Source: JBDOQU01 sp039839375 (GTDB lineage: Bacteria; Pseudomonadota; Alphaproteobacteria; DSM-16000; Inquilinaceae). Taken from it: a stretch of DNA of 13,111 nt. Positions within the stretch are counted from its first letter, which is position 1. Every line of letters begins with the position of its first letter. The translations under genes and the position numbers were made by a program. A model generated the notes under the pieces. The model ran no database searches, was not told where the DNA came from, and worked only from the letters and a program-made list of their open reading frames with translations. Below, piece by piece: positions 1 through 5,553 of the stretch. The DNA lies in contig NZ_JBDOQU010000027.1 in assembly GCF_039839375.1 (NCBI RefSeq), forward strand, positions 1 to 13,111, given 5' to 3'.

Positions 1-103
1 CGGCCCATGCCCGCCAGACCAACACCAAGAACCCTCTACAGGCTCAGAGAACCCCCAAGAAAACGCCAAGCTTACGCCCACCTCATAGTAAGTTAGCGCC
101 TAT
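1..103. other. Unassigned edge segment, no convincing gene
   Basis: No gene can be supported here. One forward frame is open from the window edge to a TAG at 94-96 and would encode a basic, Pro/Arg-rich tail; another stays open to 120-122. Neither resembles a family I recognise, and base composition does not favour either. The segment stops where the palindromic repeat at 104-161 begins abruptly, so it may be the end of a mobile element or other inserted DNA. That is an inference, since neither an inverted terminal repeat nor a target duplication can be seen from one side. Confidence 0.25.
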
Positions 104-161
104 GGGATCAAGTCCAGCATGACGTTGTTTTTGTTGTTCATTCCGGCCCCAGAGCCGGAAT
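104..161. repeat. Palindromic intergenic repeat, apparently clipped on the left
   Basis: Two palindromic modules lie side by side. The first, GATCAAGTCCAGCATGACG (106-124), resembles one arm and the loop of a dispersed element whose full form would read GCTGGA-loop-TCCAGC. Here the left arm is incomplete (GGGA at 104-107 instead of CTGGA). The second is a perfect 8-bp stem, ATTCCGGC (140-147) and GCCGGAAT (154-161), around a 6-nt loop. Resemblance to repeats common between sphingomonad genes is from memory. It lies 28 bp past the 3' end of the leftward dehydrogenase gene and could stabilise or end that mRNA, but there is no U-tract after the hairpin on that strand. Confidence 0.4.
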
Positions 162-188
162 CCATAAGCCTTTTCAGCCTCCGCCCTC

Positions 189-1265
189 CTACGCCGCCAG
201 CGCGCCGCGCTTGCCGTGGGGGCGGAAGCGTTCTTCGGCGATGCGGTCGGCGGCCTCGCTGGTCGGGATGTTCAGCCGGTCGGCGCGGGCGAGGATCGAC
301 AGGATGGTGCCGTGGATGCCGTCGACCTTTTCCGTCACCTCGGCCTCGCTGTAGCCCGTGCGCTCCGCCGCGACATTGATGACGCCGCCCGCATTCAGCA
401 CATAGTCGGGCGCATAGATCACCCCGCGCTGGCGCAGCGCCATGCCGTGCCGGCTTTCGGCGAGCTGGTTGTTGGCCGATCCGGCGACGATCCTCGCCTT
501 CAGCGCCGGGATCGTCCGGTCGTTGAGCCCGGCGCCCAGCGCGCAGGGGGCGAACACGTCCGCCTCGACCGCGTGGATCGCCTCCACCGGCGCCGCCGTC
601 GCGCCGAACGTCGCCACGGCCTCCGCCGCCCGCTCGGCGCGCACGTCGCTGACCCACAGCAGCGCGCCCGCCTCATGCAGCATCCGGCAGAGATGCCAGC
701 CGACATTGCCCAGCCCCTGGACCGCGACCCGCAGCCCGTCCAGCCCCCCGTCCGATCCCTGCACGCGGCCGGAATACTCCACCGCCGCCCGCAGCCCGAC
801 GAAGCAGCCGCGCGCCGTATGCCAGGAAGGGTCGCCCCGCCCACCCAGCGCCGCCGGCAGCCCGGCCACGAATTCCGTCTCCTTGCGGATCTCCGTCATG
901 TCCTCGACACTGGTGCCGACATCCTCGGCCACGATGTAGCGGCCTCCCAGCCGGTCGACGGCGCGGCCCATGGCGCGCATCAGCTCCGGCGTCTTGATCT
1001 TGCGGGAATCGCCGATGATGACGGATTTGCCGCCGCCCAGCGGCAGCCCCGCCAGCGCGGATTTGTAGGTCATGCCGCGCGCCAGCCGCAGCGCGTCCCG
1101 CGCGGCCTCCCGCTCGTCGGCATAATCCCACATCCGGCAGCCGCCCAGGGCAGGGCCGTTGCCGGTGTCATGGATCGCGATGATGGCCTTCAGCCCCGTC
1201 GCGGCGTCGCTGGCGAAGACGATCTGCTCGTGATCGTCGAAATCGGGATCGGAAAACACGGTCAT
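189..1265 (-). CDS. Leu/Phe/Val-type amino acid dehydrogenase
   Basis: An NAD-dependent oxidative deaminase of the Glu/Leu/Phe/Val dehydrogenase family. It converts a branched-chain or aromatic L-amino acid reversibly to its 2-oxo acid and ammonia in the cytoplasm. The protein has 358 residues, close to bacterial leucine dehydrogenases. The N-terminal substrate domain carries GPALGGCR (38-44), the catalytic lysines K68 (GMTYKSA) and K80 (LPLGGGKS), and D115 (AEDVGT), matching leucine dehydrogenase numbering. The Rossmann domain has GLGNVG at 184-189, then GSANNQL (262-268) and APDYVLNAGGV (285-295). I chose ATG 1265 over the ATG at 1373 because GAGGAAA lies 4 bases upstream and the extra 36 residues are unlike the family. 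The gene is single and divergent from the yko operon. The family is sure; preference among Leu, Val and Phe cannot be read from sequence. Confidence 0.93.
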   Translation of the reverse strand: MTVFSDPDFDDHEQIVFASDAATGLKAIIAIHDTGNGPALGGCRMWDYADEREAARDALRLARGMTYKSALAGLPLGGGKSVIIGDSRKIKTPELMRAMGRAVDRLGGRYIVAEDVGTSVEDMTEIRKETEFVAGLPAALGGRGDPSWHTARGCFVGLRAAVEYSGRVQGSDGGLDGLRVAVQGLGNVGWHLCRMLHEAGALLWVSDVRAERAAEAVATFGATAAPVEAIHAVEADVFAPCALGAGLNDRTIPALKARIVAGSANNQLAESRHGMALRQRGVIYAPDYVLNAGGVINVAAERTGYSEAEVTEKVDGIHGTILSILARADRLNIPTSEAADRIAEERFRPHGKRGALAA

Positions 1266-1269
1266 GGGG

Positions 1270-1276
1270 TTTCCTC
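1270..1276 (-). promoter_or_regulatory. Ribosome binding site fixing the dehydrogenase start
   Basis: GAGGAAA on the minus strand, 4 nt before ATG 1265. It supports this start over the in-frame ATG at 1373, which would begin inside the predicted promoter. Confidence 0.6.
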
Positions 1277-1325
1277 GCATGTTGCGACGCAAAATTATTG
1301 GGCGTCGTCTGTTCTTGTTTCCCCA

Positions 1326-1354
1326 ATCATTCGAAAAATAGGCATCGAGGTCAA
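1326..1354 (-). promoter_or_regulatory. Candidate sigma-70-type promoter for the dehydrogenase gene
   Basis: Read on the minus strand, TTGACC (1354-1349) is followed after 17 nt by AATGAT (1331-1326). These match five of six and four of six consensus bases with ideal spacing. The site lies about 60 bp upstream of the ATG at 1265, in the most AT-rich part of the spacer. It is a prediction from pattern only. Confidence 0.4.
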
Positions 1355-1375
1355 ATGAACAAAGATCGAACACTC

Positions 1376-1397
1376 AAGTAAGACCGGATGTTTACTT
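1376..1397. promoter_or_regulatory. Inverted repeat, candidate operator in divergent spacer
   Basis: AAGTAA (1376-1381) and TTACTT (1392-1397) form a perfect 6-bp inverted repeat with 10 nt between the arms. It sits just upstream of the candidate -35 of the dehydrogenase gene, where an activator would bind. Lrp/AsnC-type regulators often control amino acid dehydrogenases, so one is a reasonable candidate, but the regulator is not in the window and the match is inferred. Confidence 0.3.
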
Positions 1398-1517
1398 AAA
1401 CGGATTTGACTGATTATTTGCTGCCGGTAGCCACCGGAATCGCGAAATAAAATTTCCACGACCGAATGTCGTCAAGTGCCATTGCATGCCGCCGCCTCGG
1501 GTGCTACGTCACCCTCT

Positions 1518-1615
1518 GTCGACAGGGGTGTCCCGTATCGCCGGGGCTGAGATGAAGGCGTCATGCCTTCGGACCCTAAAGCTGATCTGGATCATACCAG
1601 CGGAGCGAGACCGAC
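1518..1615 (+). ncRNA. TPP riboswitch (THI element)
   Basis: The conserved parts of the thiamine pyrophosphate aptamer appear in order: GGGGTGTCCC (1525-1534), GGGGCTGAGATG (1543-1554), a P3-type hairpin GAAGGC-loop-GCCTTC (1554-1570), ACCC (1573-1576), CTGATCTGG (1582-1590), ATACCAGCGGAGCGA (1594-1608). CCC at 1532-1534 can pair with GGG at 1543-1546 (P2), and CTGG at 1587-1590 with CCAG at 1597-1600 (P4/P5 arm). GTCG (1518-1521) could pair with CGAC (1612-1615) to close P1, though the outer edges are uncertain. The only Shine-Dalgarno-like bases before ykoF, GGAG (1602-1605), are inside the 3' strand and the ATG is at 1618. TPP binding should therefore hide the ribosome site, giving translational repression. 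No terminator was seen between aptamer and gene. Confidence 0.93.
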
Positions 1616-1617
1616 CC

Positions 1618-2226
1618 ATGTTCTCCGGCGCGCAGATTTCCCTCTATCCCATGACCGACGATTTCGTCGGAATCATCCTGGGCGCGTTGAGCGCGCTCGA
1701 CCCCTACCGCCCGTCCTTCCGAATAGAGACGGACGATATCTCCACCCTTCTGGTCGGTCCGCCCGACCAGCTCTTCCCGGCGATGCGCGACCTGTTCGTC
1801 GCGGCAGCAATCGGCGGCCGGCACGTCGTCCTGTCCGCCGCCGTGTCGCGCGGCTGTCCGGGGGAGCCGGACGACCCGATCTGCGCGCCATCGGCCGATA
1901 CCGGCGACCAGCCGCCGCTCGACCGGCGGATCGCGGAGGCCCATGAGGCGGTCGCCGCGGCCCCGCCGACGGGCAGTCCGGTCGCGGTCCAGTTCTCGCT
2001 CTACCCGCTCGGCGTCGGGCATCACATGGACGAGATCTATGGCTGCATCGACTTCCTGAAGGGCTCGCCCGTCTTCGACCGGTCGAAGAATTTCTGCACC
2101 CGGCTGAAGGGCGATGCCGGGCCGGTCTTCGCCGCCCTGGCGGAGGCGTTCCTGCGCTTCGGCGCGCCGGACGGCCATGTCGCGCTCGACCTCACCGTCT
2201 CGGCGAACAGCCCCTCGGCCGCCTGA
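1618..2226 (+). CDS. ykoF: YkoF-family thiamine/HMP-binding protein
   Basis: A small soluble protein of 202 residues, close to the roughly 200 of Bacillus subtilis YkoF, which binds thiamine and is thought to serve the YkoEDC importer for its pyrimidine moiety HMP. Two tandem related halves are visible. Each opens with the same strand motif, AQISLYPM (5-12) and VQFSLYPLG (124-132), as expected for the duplicated YkoF domain. A Pro/Asp-rich linker (about 80-105) separates them. No signal peptide or membrane segment is seen, so it should be cytoplasmic. ATG 1618 is chosen because the upstream in-frame ATG at 1486 lies before the riboswitch and would translate through the aptamer. It is the first gene of ykoFEDC and directly under the TPP riboswitch. 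The precise ligand here (thiamine or HMP) is inferred. Confidence 0.9.
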   Translation: MFSGAQISLYPMTDDFVGIILGALSALDPYRPSFRIETDDISTLLVGPPDQLFPAMRDLFVAAAIGGRHVVLSAAVSRGCPGEPDDPICAPSADTGDQPPLDRRIAEAHEAVAAAPPTGSPVAVQFSLYPLGVGHHMDEIYGCIDFLKGSPVFDRSKNFCTRLKGDAGPVFAALAEAFLRFGAPDGHVALDLTVSANSPSAA

Positions 2227-2276
2227 CGGCCGGCCTTCTTCCTCTTCCCCATCCACCTTCTGACAGGACGAAATCC

Positions 2277-2861
2277 ATGCCCGAGAACCGTAGCTGGAGC
2301 TTGCGTGAAATCCTCATCGTCACCGTCCTGGGCGCGGTCTTCGCCGTGCTCTATCTGGGCTGGGTGCAAATCTGGCTGGTCGCCCAGGCGATCTTCGGAT
2401 CGATGACCATGGATGTCGTGATGGGTTTCTGGTTCATAGCCTCGATCGTCGCGGCGGCCATCATCCGCAAGCCCGGCGCGGCCTTCGCGGCGGAGATGCT
2501 GGCCGCCGCCGTCCAGGTGTTGCTGGGCAGTCCGGCCGGCCTGCTTCTGCTGGTCACCGGCGCGGTTCAGGGCGCTGGAGCGGAGATCGTGTTTGCCGCC
2601 ACGCGCTGGCGCGACTATTCGCTGCCGACGCTGATGGCGGCGGGCGTCGGCGCGGCTGTCTTCTCCTTCGCCTATACCTGGGTCCGGTTCGACTATGGCG
2701 CGCTGGAGCCGACGATCCTGCTCGCCATGTTCCTCCTGCGCTGCATCAGCGGCGCGCTACTGGGCGGTCTGGCCGGCCATCTGATCGTGGAGGCGCTCTA
2801 CCGCACGGGCGTCCTCTCCGGCCTGGCGATCGACCGCGCCAAGCGCCTCGCCCGGGCGTGA
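2277..2861 (+). CDS. ykoE: YkoE, substrate-binding S-component of thiamine/HMP ECF importer
   Basis: An integral membrane protein of 194 residues, matching the YkoE family. It provides the substrate-specific membrane subunit of the YkoEDC energy-coupling-factor transporter. The chain is strongly hydrophobic, with about six likely membrane segments: around 10-40 (two closely spaced), 45-60, 65-85, 85-105, 120-145 and 150-175. The Trp-rich stretch LYLGWVQIWL (23-32) is the sort of conserved region that lines the pocket in S-components. AGGACGA at 2264-2270 precedes ATG 2277 with good spacing. The stop codon overlaps the ykoD start by 4 bases (GTGA), so the two are probably translationally coupled. 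Family assignment rests on position and on hydrophobic profile; substrate specificity is inferred from the riboswitch and neighbours. Confidence 0.87.
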   Translation: MPENRSWSLREILIVTVLGAVFAVLYLGWVQIWLVAQAIFGSMTMDVVMGFWFIASIVAAAIIRKPGAAFAAEMLAAAVQVLLGSPAGLLLLVTGAVQGAGAEIVFAATRWRDYSLPTLMAAGVGAAVFSFAYTWVRFDYGALEPTILLAMFLLRCISGALLGGLAGHLIVEALYRTGVLSGLAIDRAKRLARA

Positions 2862-4516
2862 CCGCGACCGGCGGCGTGCCGGCGGCCGAATGGCGTAGCG
2901 TCTCGGTCCGCTACCCTTTCGCGGACGCGCCGGCCGTCGGCCCGGTCGATCTCGCGGTGGGGGAGGGGGAGAGGGTGCTGCTGCTGGGCGCATCCGGCTC
3001 CGGCAAGTCGACGCTGCTCCTGACGCTGACCGGCCTCGTCCCCAACGCCATCCCGGCGACGGTGGAGGGGACGATCCGCCTGTTCGGCGATCCGGTGGCG
3101 GCTCGAAGCTCGGCCGGATGGGCCGCCGCCGTGGCCCAGCTCTTCCAGGATGCCGACCAGACGCTCTGCGGCATGCGGGTGGAAGATGAGATTGCCTTCT
3201 CGCTGGAGAACAGGGCGCTGCCGGAGGATCGCATCGCCGAAGCGGTCGGCGCGGCGATGCGGCGCGCGAGCTTGCCGGAGGCATGGCGCGGTCGGCGGGT
3301 CGCCACCCTCTCGGGCGGCGAAAGGCAACTCGTCGCGCTCGCCGCCGTGCTGGCGCAGGATTCACCGCTTTTCGTTGCGGACGAGCCAACGGCCCATCTC
3401 GCCCCCGCCGCCGCCGACCGGCTCCGCCGCCTGCTGCTCGACGGCGCCGGTGGACGCGGGGCGCTGATCGTCGACCACCGGCTGGATGGGCTGATCGAGG
3501 AGATGGACAGGGTCGTCGTGCTGGGCGGCGACGGTGCGGTGCTGGCCGAAGGCCCGCCCGCACCCTTGTTCCGGGCGCAAGGGGAGGCGCTCTCCGCCCT
3601 CGGCATCTGGCGGCCGCTCGGCAGCCTGCTGGACGACGATCTCCGCCGCGCCGGCCTCGCGTCCCCCGAACCGCCGCTGACGGTGGCGGACGCGCTCGCC
3701 GCCCTCGACCCCGCCACCGCGCCTGCCGAAACGATCGACCGGGCGCGCCCGGTCGTCAGCGCCTTCGTTACCGCCCGCATGGCGGGCCACGCCCATGCGG
3801 CGGGAGGCATGGCTCCGGTCGCCCGACTCGCCGGGGCGGATTGCGCGCCCTTCCTCGGCCCCACGGTGCTCCGCAATGTCGATCTCGTCATTGGCCGAGG
3901 CGAGGTGGTCGGCATATTGGGCGCGAACGGGGCGGGGAAATCGACCCTCGGAGCCAGCCTCGCCGGCCTCCTGCCGCTGAAGGGCGGCCGGCGGGAGGGC
4001 GCGCCCGGCGGGATCGCCTTCCAGAATCCCGAAAACCAGTTCGTCGGCGGCACGGTGCGGGAGGAGCTGGAGTCGGCGCTCGGCCGGAACCGGCCCCTGA
4101 CGCCCGCCATGACAGCCGAATGGGGCCTCGACGGCCTGCTGGACCGCCACCCGTTCGAACTGTCGCAGGGCCAGAAGCGGCGGTTGGCGCTGGCGACGCT
4201 GGCCCTCTCCGACCGCTGGCCGCTGCTGGTGCTGGACGAACCGCTGGCCGGGCTCGACGCGGCGGGGTCGGCGGTGATCGTCCGCCGTGTCGAAAGCCTG
4301 GCCCGCGCCGGCCGCGCCATCGCCATCATCACCCATGATATGGATTTCGCGCTCCGCCTCTGCCCGCGCTCGATCATGCTGGGCGACGGCCGCGTGCTGG
4401 CGGAAGGCCGAACCGCCGATTTGCTGGGTCGGCCGGACCTCCTGGCCCGCGCCGGCCTCGCCGAACCGGCGATCGCCCCCGCGCTCCGCTGGCTGGAGAG
4501 GGCGGGGCGGTGCTGA
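2858..4516 (+). CDS. ykoD: YkoD, fused double ATPase of ECF thiamine/HMP importer
   Basis: A cytoplasmic ATPase of 552 residues with two ABC domains in one chain, as in YkoD; most ECF transporters use two separate EcfA proteins. Domain 1: Walker A GASGSGKST (44-52), Q-loop region AQLFQDADQ (93-101), signature LSGGERQ (151-157), Walker B LFVADEP (171-177), H-loop H207. Domain 2: Walker A GANGAGKST (355-363), Q-loop FQNPENQF (388-395), signature LSQGQKR (435-441), Walker B LLVLDEP (456-462), H-loop H493. All catalytic motifs are intact in both halves. A linker of roughly 90 residues (about 245-335) joins them. The start is GTG 2858, overlapping the ykoE stop by 4 bases; the end overlaps ykoC by 7. 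It hydrolyses ATP to power uptake through YkoE and YkoC. Confidence 0.93.
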   Translation: MTATGGVPAAEWRSVSVRYPFADAPAVGPVDLAVGEGERVLLLGASGSGKSTLLLTLTGLVPNAIPATVEGTIRLFGDPVAARSSAGWAAAVAQLFQDADQTLCGMRVEDEIAFSLENRALPEDRIAEAVGAAMRRASLPEAWRGRRVATLSGGERQLVALAAVLAQDSPLFVADEPTAHLAPAAADRLRRLLLDGAGGRGALIVDHRLDGLIEEMDRVVVLGGDGAVLAEGPPAPLFRAQGEALSALGIWRPLGSLLDDDLRRAGLASPEPPLTVADALAALDPATAPAETIDRARPVVSAFVTARMAGHAHAAGGMAPVARLAGADCAPFLGPTVLRNVDLVIGRGEVVGILGANGAGKSTLGASLAGLLPLKGGRREGAPGGIAFQNPENQFVGGTVREELESALGRNRPLTPAMTAEWGLDGLLDRHPFELSQGQKRRLALATLALSDRWPLLVLDEPLAGLDAAGSAVIVRRVESLARAGRAIAIITHDMDFALRLCPRSIMLGDGRVLAEGRTADLLGRPDLLARAGLAEPAIAPALRWLERAGRC

Positions 4517-5241
4517 AGGCGCTCGACCCGCTGGTCAAGCTGGCCGTCGCGCTCTCCTGGATCGCCGCCGCCGTGCTGGTCTTCGATCCGCGATTCCAGC
4601 TCGCCGCGATCCTGCTGGCCGGCGGCGCGCTCATCCTCTTGAACCGGACCAGCCCGCTGCTGCTCGCCGCGCTGATGGTCCCGTTCTGCCTGTTCGGCCT
4701 CGGTTTCCTGACCACCAGCCTGCTCTTCCGCCAGGAAAGCGACTTCGCGCTCAAGATGTCGGCTGAGGCGCTGGTCGCCTCGCCCGCCTTCTCCGCCGGG
4801 GTGACGCTCTTCCTGCGCGCCGTCGCCTGCGGCATGATCTCGGTCTTCTTCGCCTTGACCACCGATCCGGGCGCGCTGGTCCGCGCGCTGATGGCCCGCT
4901 GCCGCCTGCCGCCGCGCGTCGGCTACTCGCTCTTCACCGCGATGAACCTGGTCCCCGACCTCTTGTCGGAGGCGCGGCGCATCCGGCTCGCCCGCGCCAT
5001 GCGCCGTGGCCGTCCGCCCCGCCGCTTCCCCGGCCCGGCGGAACTGGCCGGCCTGGTCATCCCGCTGCTGGCCTTCGCTATCCGCCGCGCCGGCCGCGCC
5101 GCCATCGCGATGGAGGCGAGGGGACTGTCCAAGGACGGCCCCCGCACCATCGCCAACGTCCCCCGCTTCGGCCCCGCCGACGCGCTCTTCGCTATCCTCT
5201 CCTGCGCCCTGCTGGCGGCTGGCATCTGGTTCGTCCGTTGA
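4510..5241 (+). CDS. ykoC: YkoC, T-component (EcfT/CbiQ family) of thiamine/HMP importer
   Basis: The transmembrane coupling subunit linking the ATPase YkoD to the S-component YkoE, 243 residues. Hydrophobic segments lie near 10-28, 30-45, 48-72, 98-116 and 223-242, with a long cytoplasmic helical region between. The two short Ala-Arg-X motifs that define EcfT coupling helices are present: ARR at 155-157 (SEARRIRLARAMRRG) and ARG at 203-205 (AMEARGLS). The start is GTG 4510, 7 bases inside ykoD, with the ribosome site GGAGAGGGCGGGG within the end of ykoD. It is the last gene of ykoFEDC and is followed after 8 bp by a hairpin repeat that should end transcription. Confidence 0.9.
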   Translation: MLKALDPLVKLAVALSWIAAAVLVFDPRFQLAAILLAGGALILLNRTSPLLLAALMVPFCLFGLGFLTTSLLFRQESDFALKMSAEALVASPAFSAGVTLFLRAVACGMISVFFALTTDPGALVRALMARCRLPPRVGYSLFTAMNLVPDLLSEARRIRLARAMRRGRPPRRFPGPAELAGLVIPLLAFAIRRAGRAAIAMEARGLSKDGPRTIANVPRFGPADALFAILSCALLAAGIWFVR

Positions 5242-5249
5242 TACGAAAC

Positions 5250-5354
5250 CCCCTCACCCAACCCTCTCCCACGGAGGGGAGAGGGCTACCTTTTTACCCT
5301 CGCCCCTCCGGGGAGAGGGAGGGACCCGACCCGAAGGGGCGGGAGGGTGAGGGG
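5250..5354. repeat. GC-rich palindromic intergenic repeat, copy 1 (complete)
   Basis: The outer arms CCCCTCACCC (5250-5259) and GGGTGAGGGG (5345-5354) are perfect inverted copies. Between them are a hairpin (5262-5285) and the segment ACCCTCGCCCCTCCGGGGAG (5296-5315). A close, shortened copy occurs at 12930-12993. Repeats beginning CCCTCACCCAACCCTCTCCC are widespread between genes of many proteobacteria (recalled, not searched). It fills the space between ykoC and the nar leader. Confidence 0.8.
5262..5295 (+). terminator. Probable intrinsic terminator of ykoFEDC
   Basis: A 9-bp GC-rich stem, CCCTCTCCC (5262-5270) with GGGAGAGGG (5277-5285), is followed after 5 nt by TTTTT (5291-5295). It starts 20 bp after the ykoC stop and is part of the larger palindromic repeat. 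The T-run is short and slightly offset, so termination may be partial. Confidence 0.6.
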
Positions 5355-5404
5355 CGCGCGCTGGCGCGCTCCTGACCAGAACAATCGCTCTGGCCCTCTG
5401 TTCC

Positions 5405-5426
5405 TCAACCTGTTGATGTGAAATAC
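5405..5426. promoter_or_regulatory. Candidate regulator site upstream of narG
   Basis: TCAAC-CT-GTTGA (5405-5416) is a short dyad. Overlapping it, TTGAT-GTGA-AATAC (5413-5426) matches the FNR/Dnr box TTGAT-N4-ATCAA perfectly in its left half but at only two of five bases in the right. No better FNR box was found between 5356 and 5553. nar operons are usually switched on by FNR-family regulators under low oxygen, so this is the best candidate, but it is weak. Confidence 0.25.
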
Positions 5427-5449
5427 TGTCTCGGGGGTTCCGCCCGCGA

Positions 5450-5505
5450 CATTCAGCCATATGGGGTTCGGTTCGACGGCAGGGGAAGAATACCAGGGCT
5501 GAATG
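5450..5505 (+). other. Inverted repeat able to form a leader hairpin before narG
   Basis: CATTCAGCC (5450-5458) and GGCTGAATG (5497-5505) are perfect 9-bp inverted arms separated by 38 nt. The loop also holds the palindrome CCATATGG (5457-5464, overlapping the left arm). If transcribed, the RNA would form a long-armed hairpin ending about 48 nt before the narG start codon. It may be a structured 5' leader or a DNA-binding site. I did not recognise a known riboswitch class in it. Confidence 0.35.
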
Positions 5506-5536
5506 CGCTTTATCGCGTGCGCGGCGTGCAATGACA

Positions 5537-5546
5537 GGAGAGGGAG
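5537..5546 (+). promoter_or_regulatory. Ribosome binding site fixing the narG GTG start
   Basis: GGAGAGGGAG lies 7 nt before GTG 5554. The in-frame ATG at 5503 falls in the right arm of the leader inverted repeat and would add residues not found in NarG proteins. Confidence 0.7.
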
Positions 5547-5553
5547 CCCATCC

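Noticed and set aside
1..96. Possible 3' end of a coding sequence at the left edge
   Set aside because: Two forward frames are open, neither resembles a known family, and the stretch is too short to test coding bias.
216..1358. 380-codon plus-strand frame opposite the dehydrogenase
   Set aside because: The minus-strand frame has all catalytic residues of the dehydrogenase family; this one is its Arg/Asp-rich complement.
1448..1453. TAAAAT as the -10 of the yko promoter
   Set aside because: No acceptable -35 lies 16-18 nt upstream (TTGACT at 1406 and TTGCTG at 1418 are too far), so no promoter is called.
1486..1617. Upstream in-frame ATG extending ykoF
   Set aside because: It would place coding sequence across the TPP riboswitch; ATG 1618 gives the standard family length.
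2911..4377. 488-codon minus-strand frame opposite ykoD
   Set aside because: It is rich in Ser, Arg and Pro with no domain, and lies opposite a complete double ATPase.
5450..5505. Leader inverted repeat as a molybdenum-cofactor riboswitch
   Set aside because: I could not recognise the conserved bases of that class, so I report only the inverted repeat.
5503..5553. Upstream in-frame ATG extending narG
   Set aside because: No suitable ribosome site, and the extra residues are absent from NarG. GTG 5554 restores the usual N-terminus and the usual ligand numbering.
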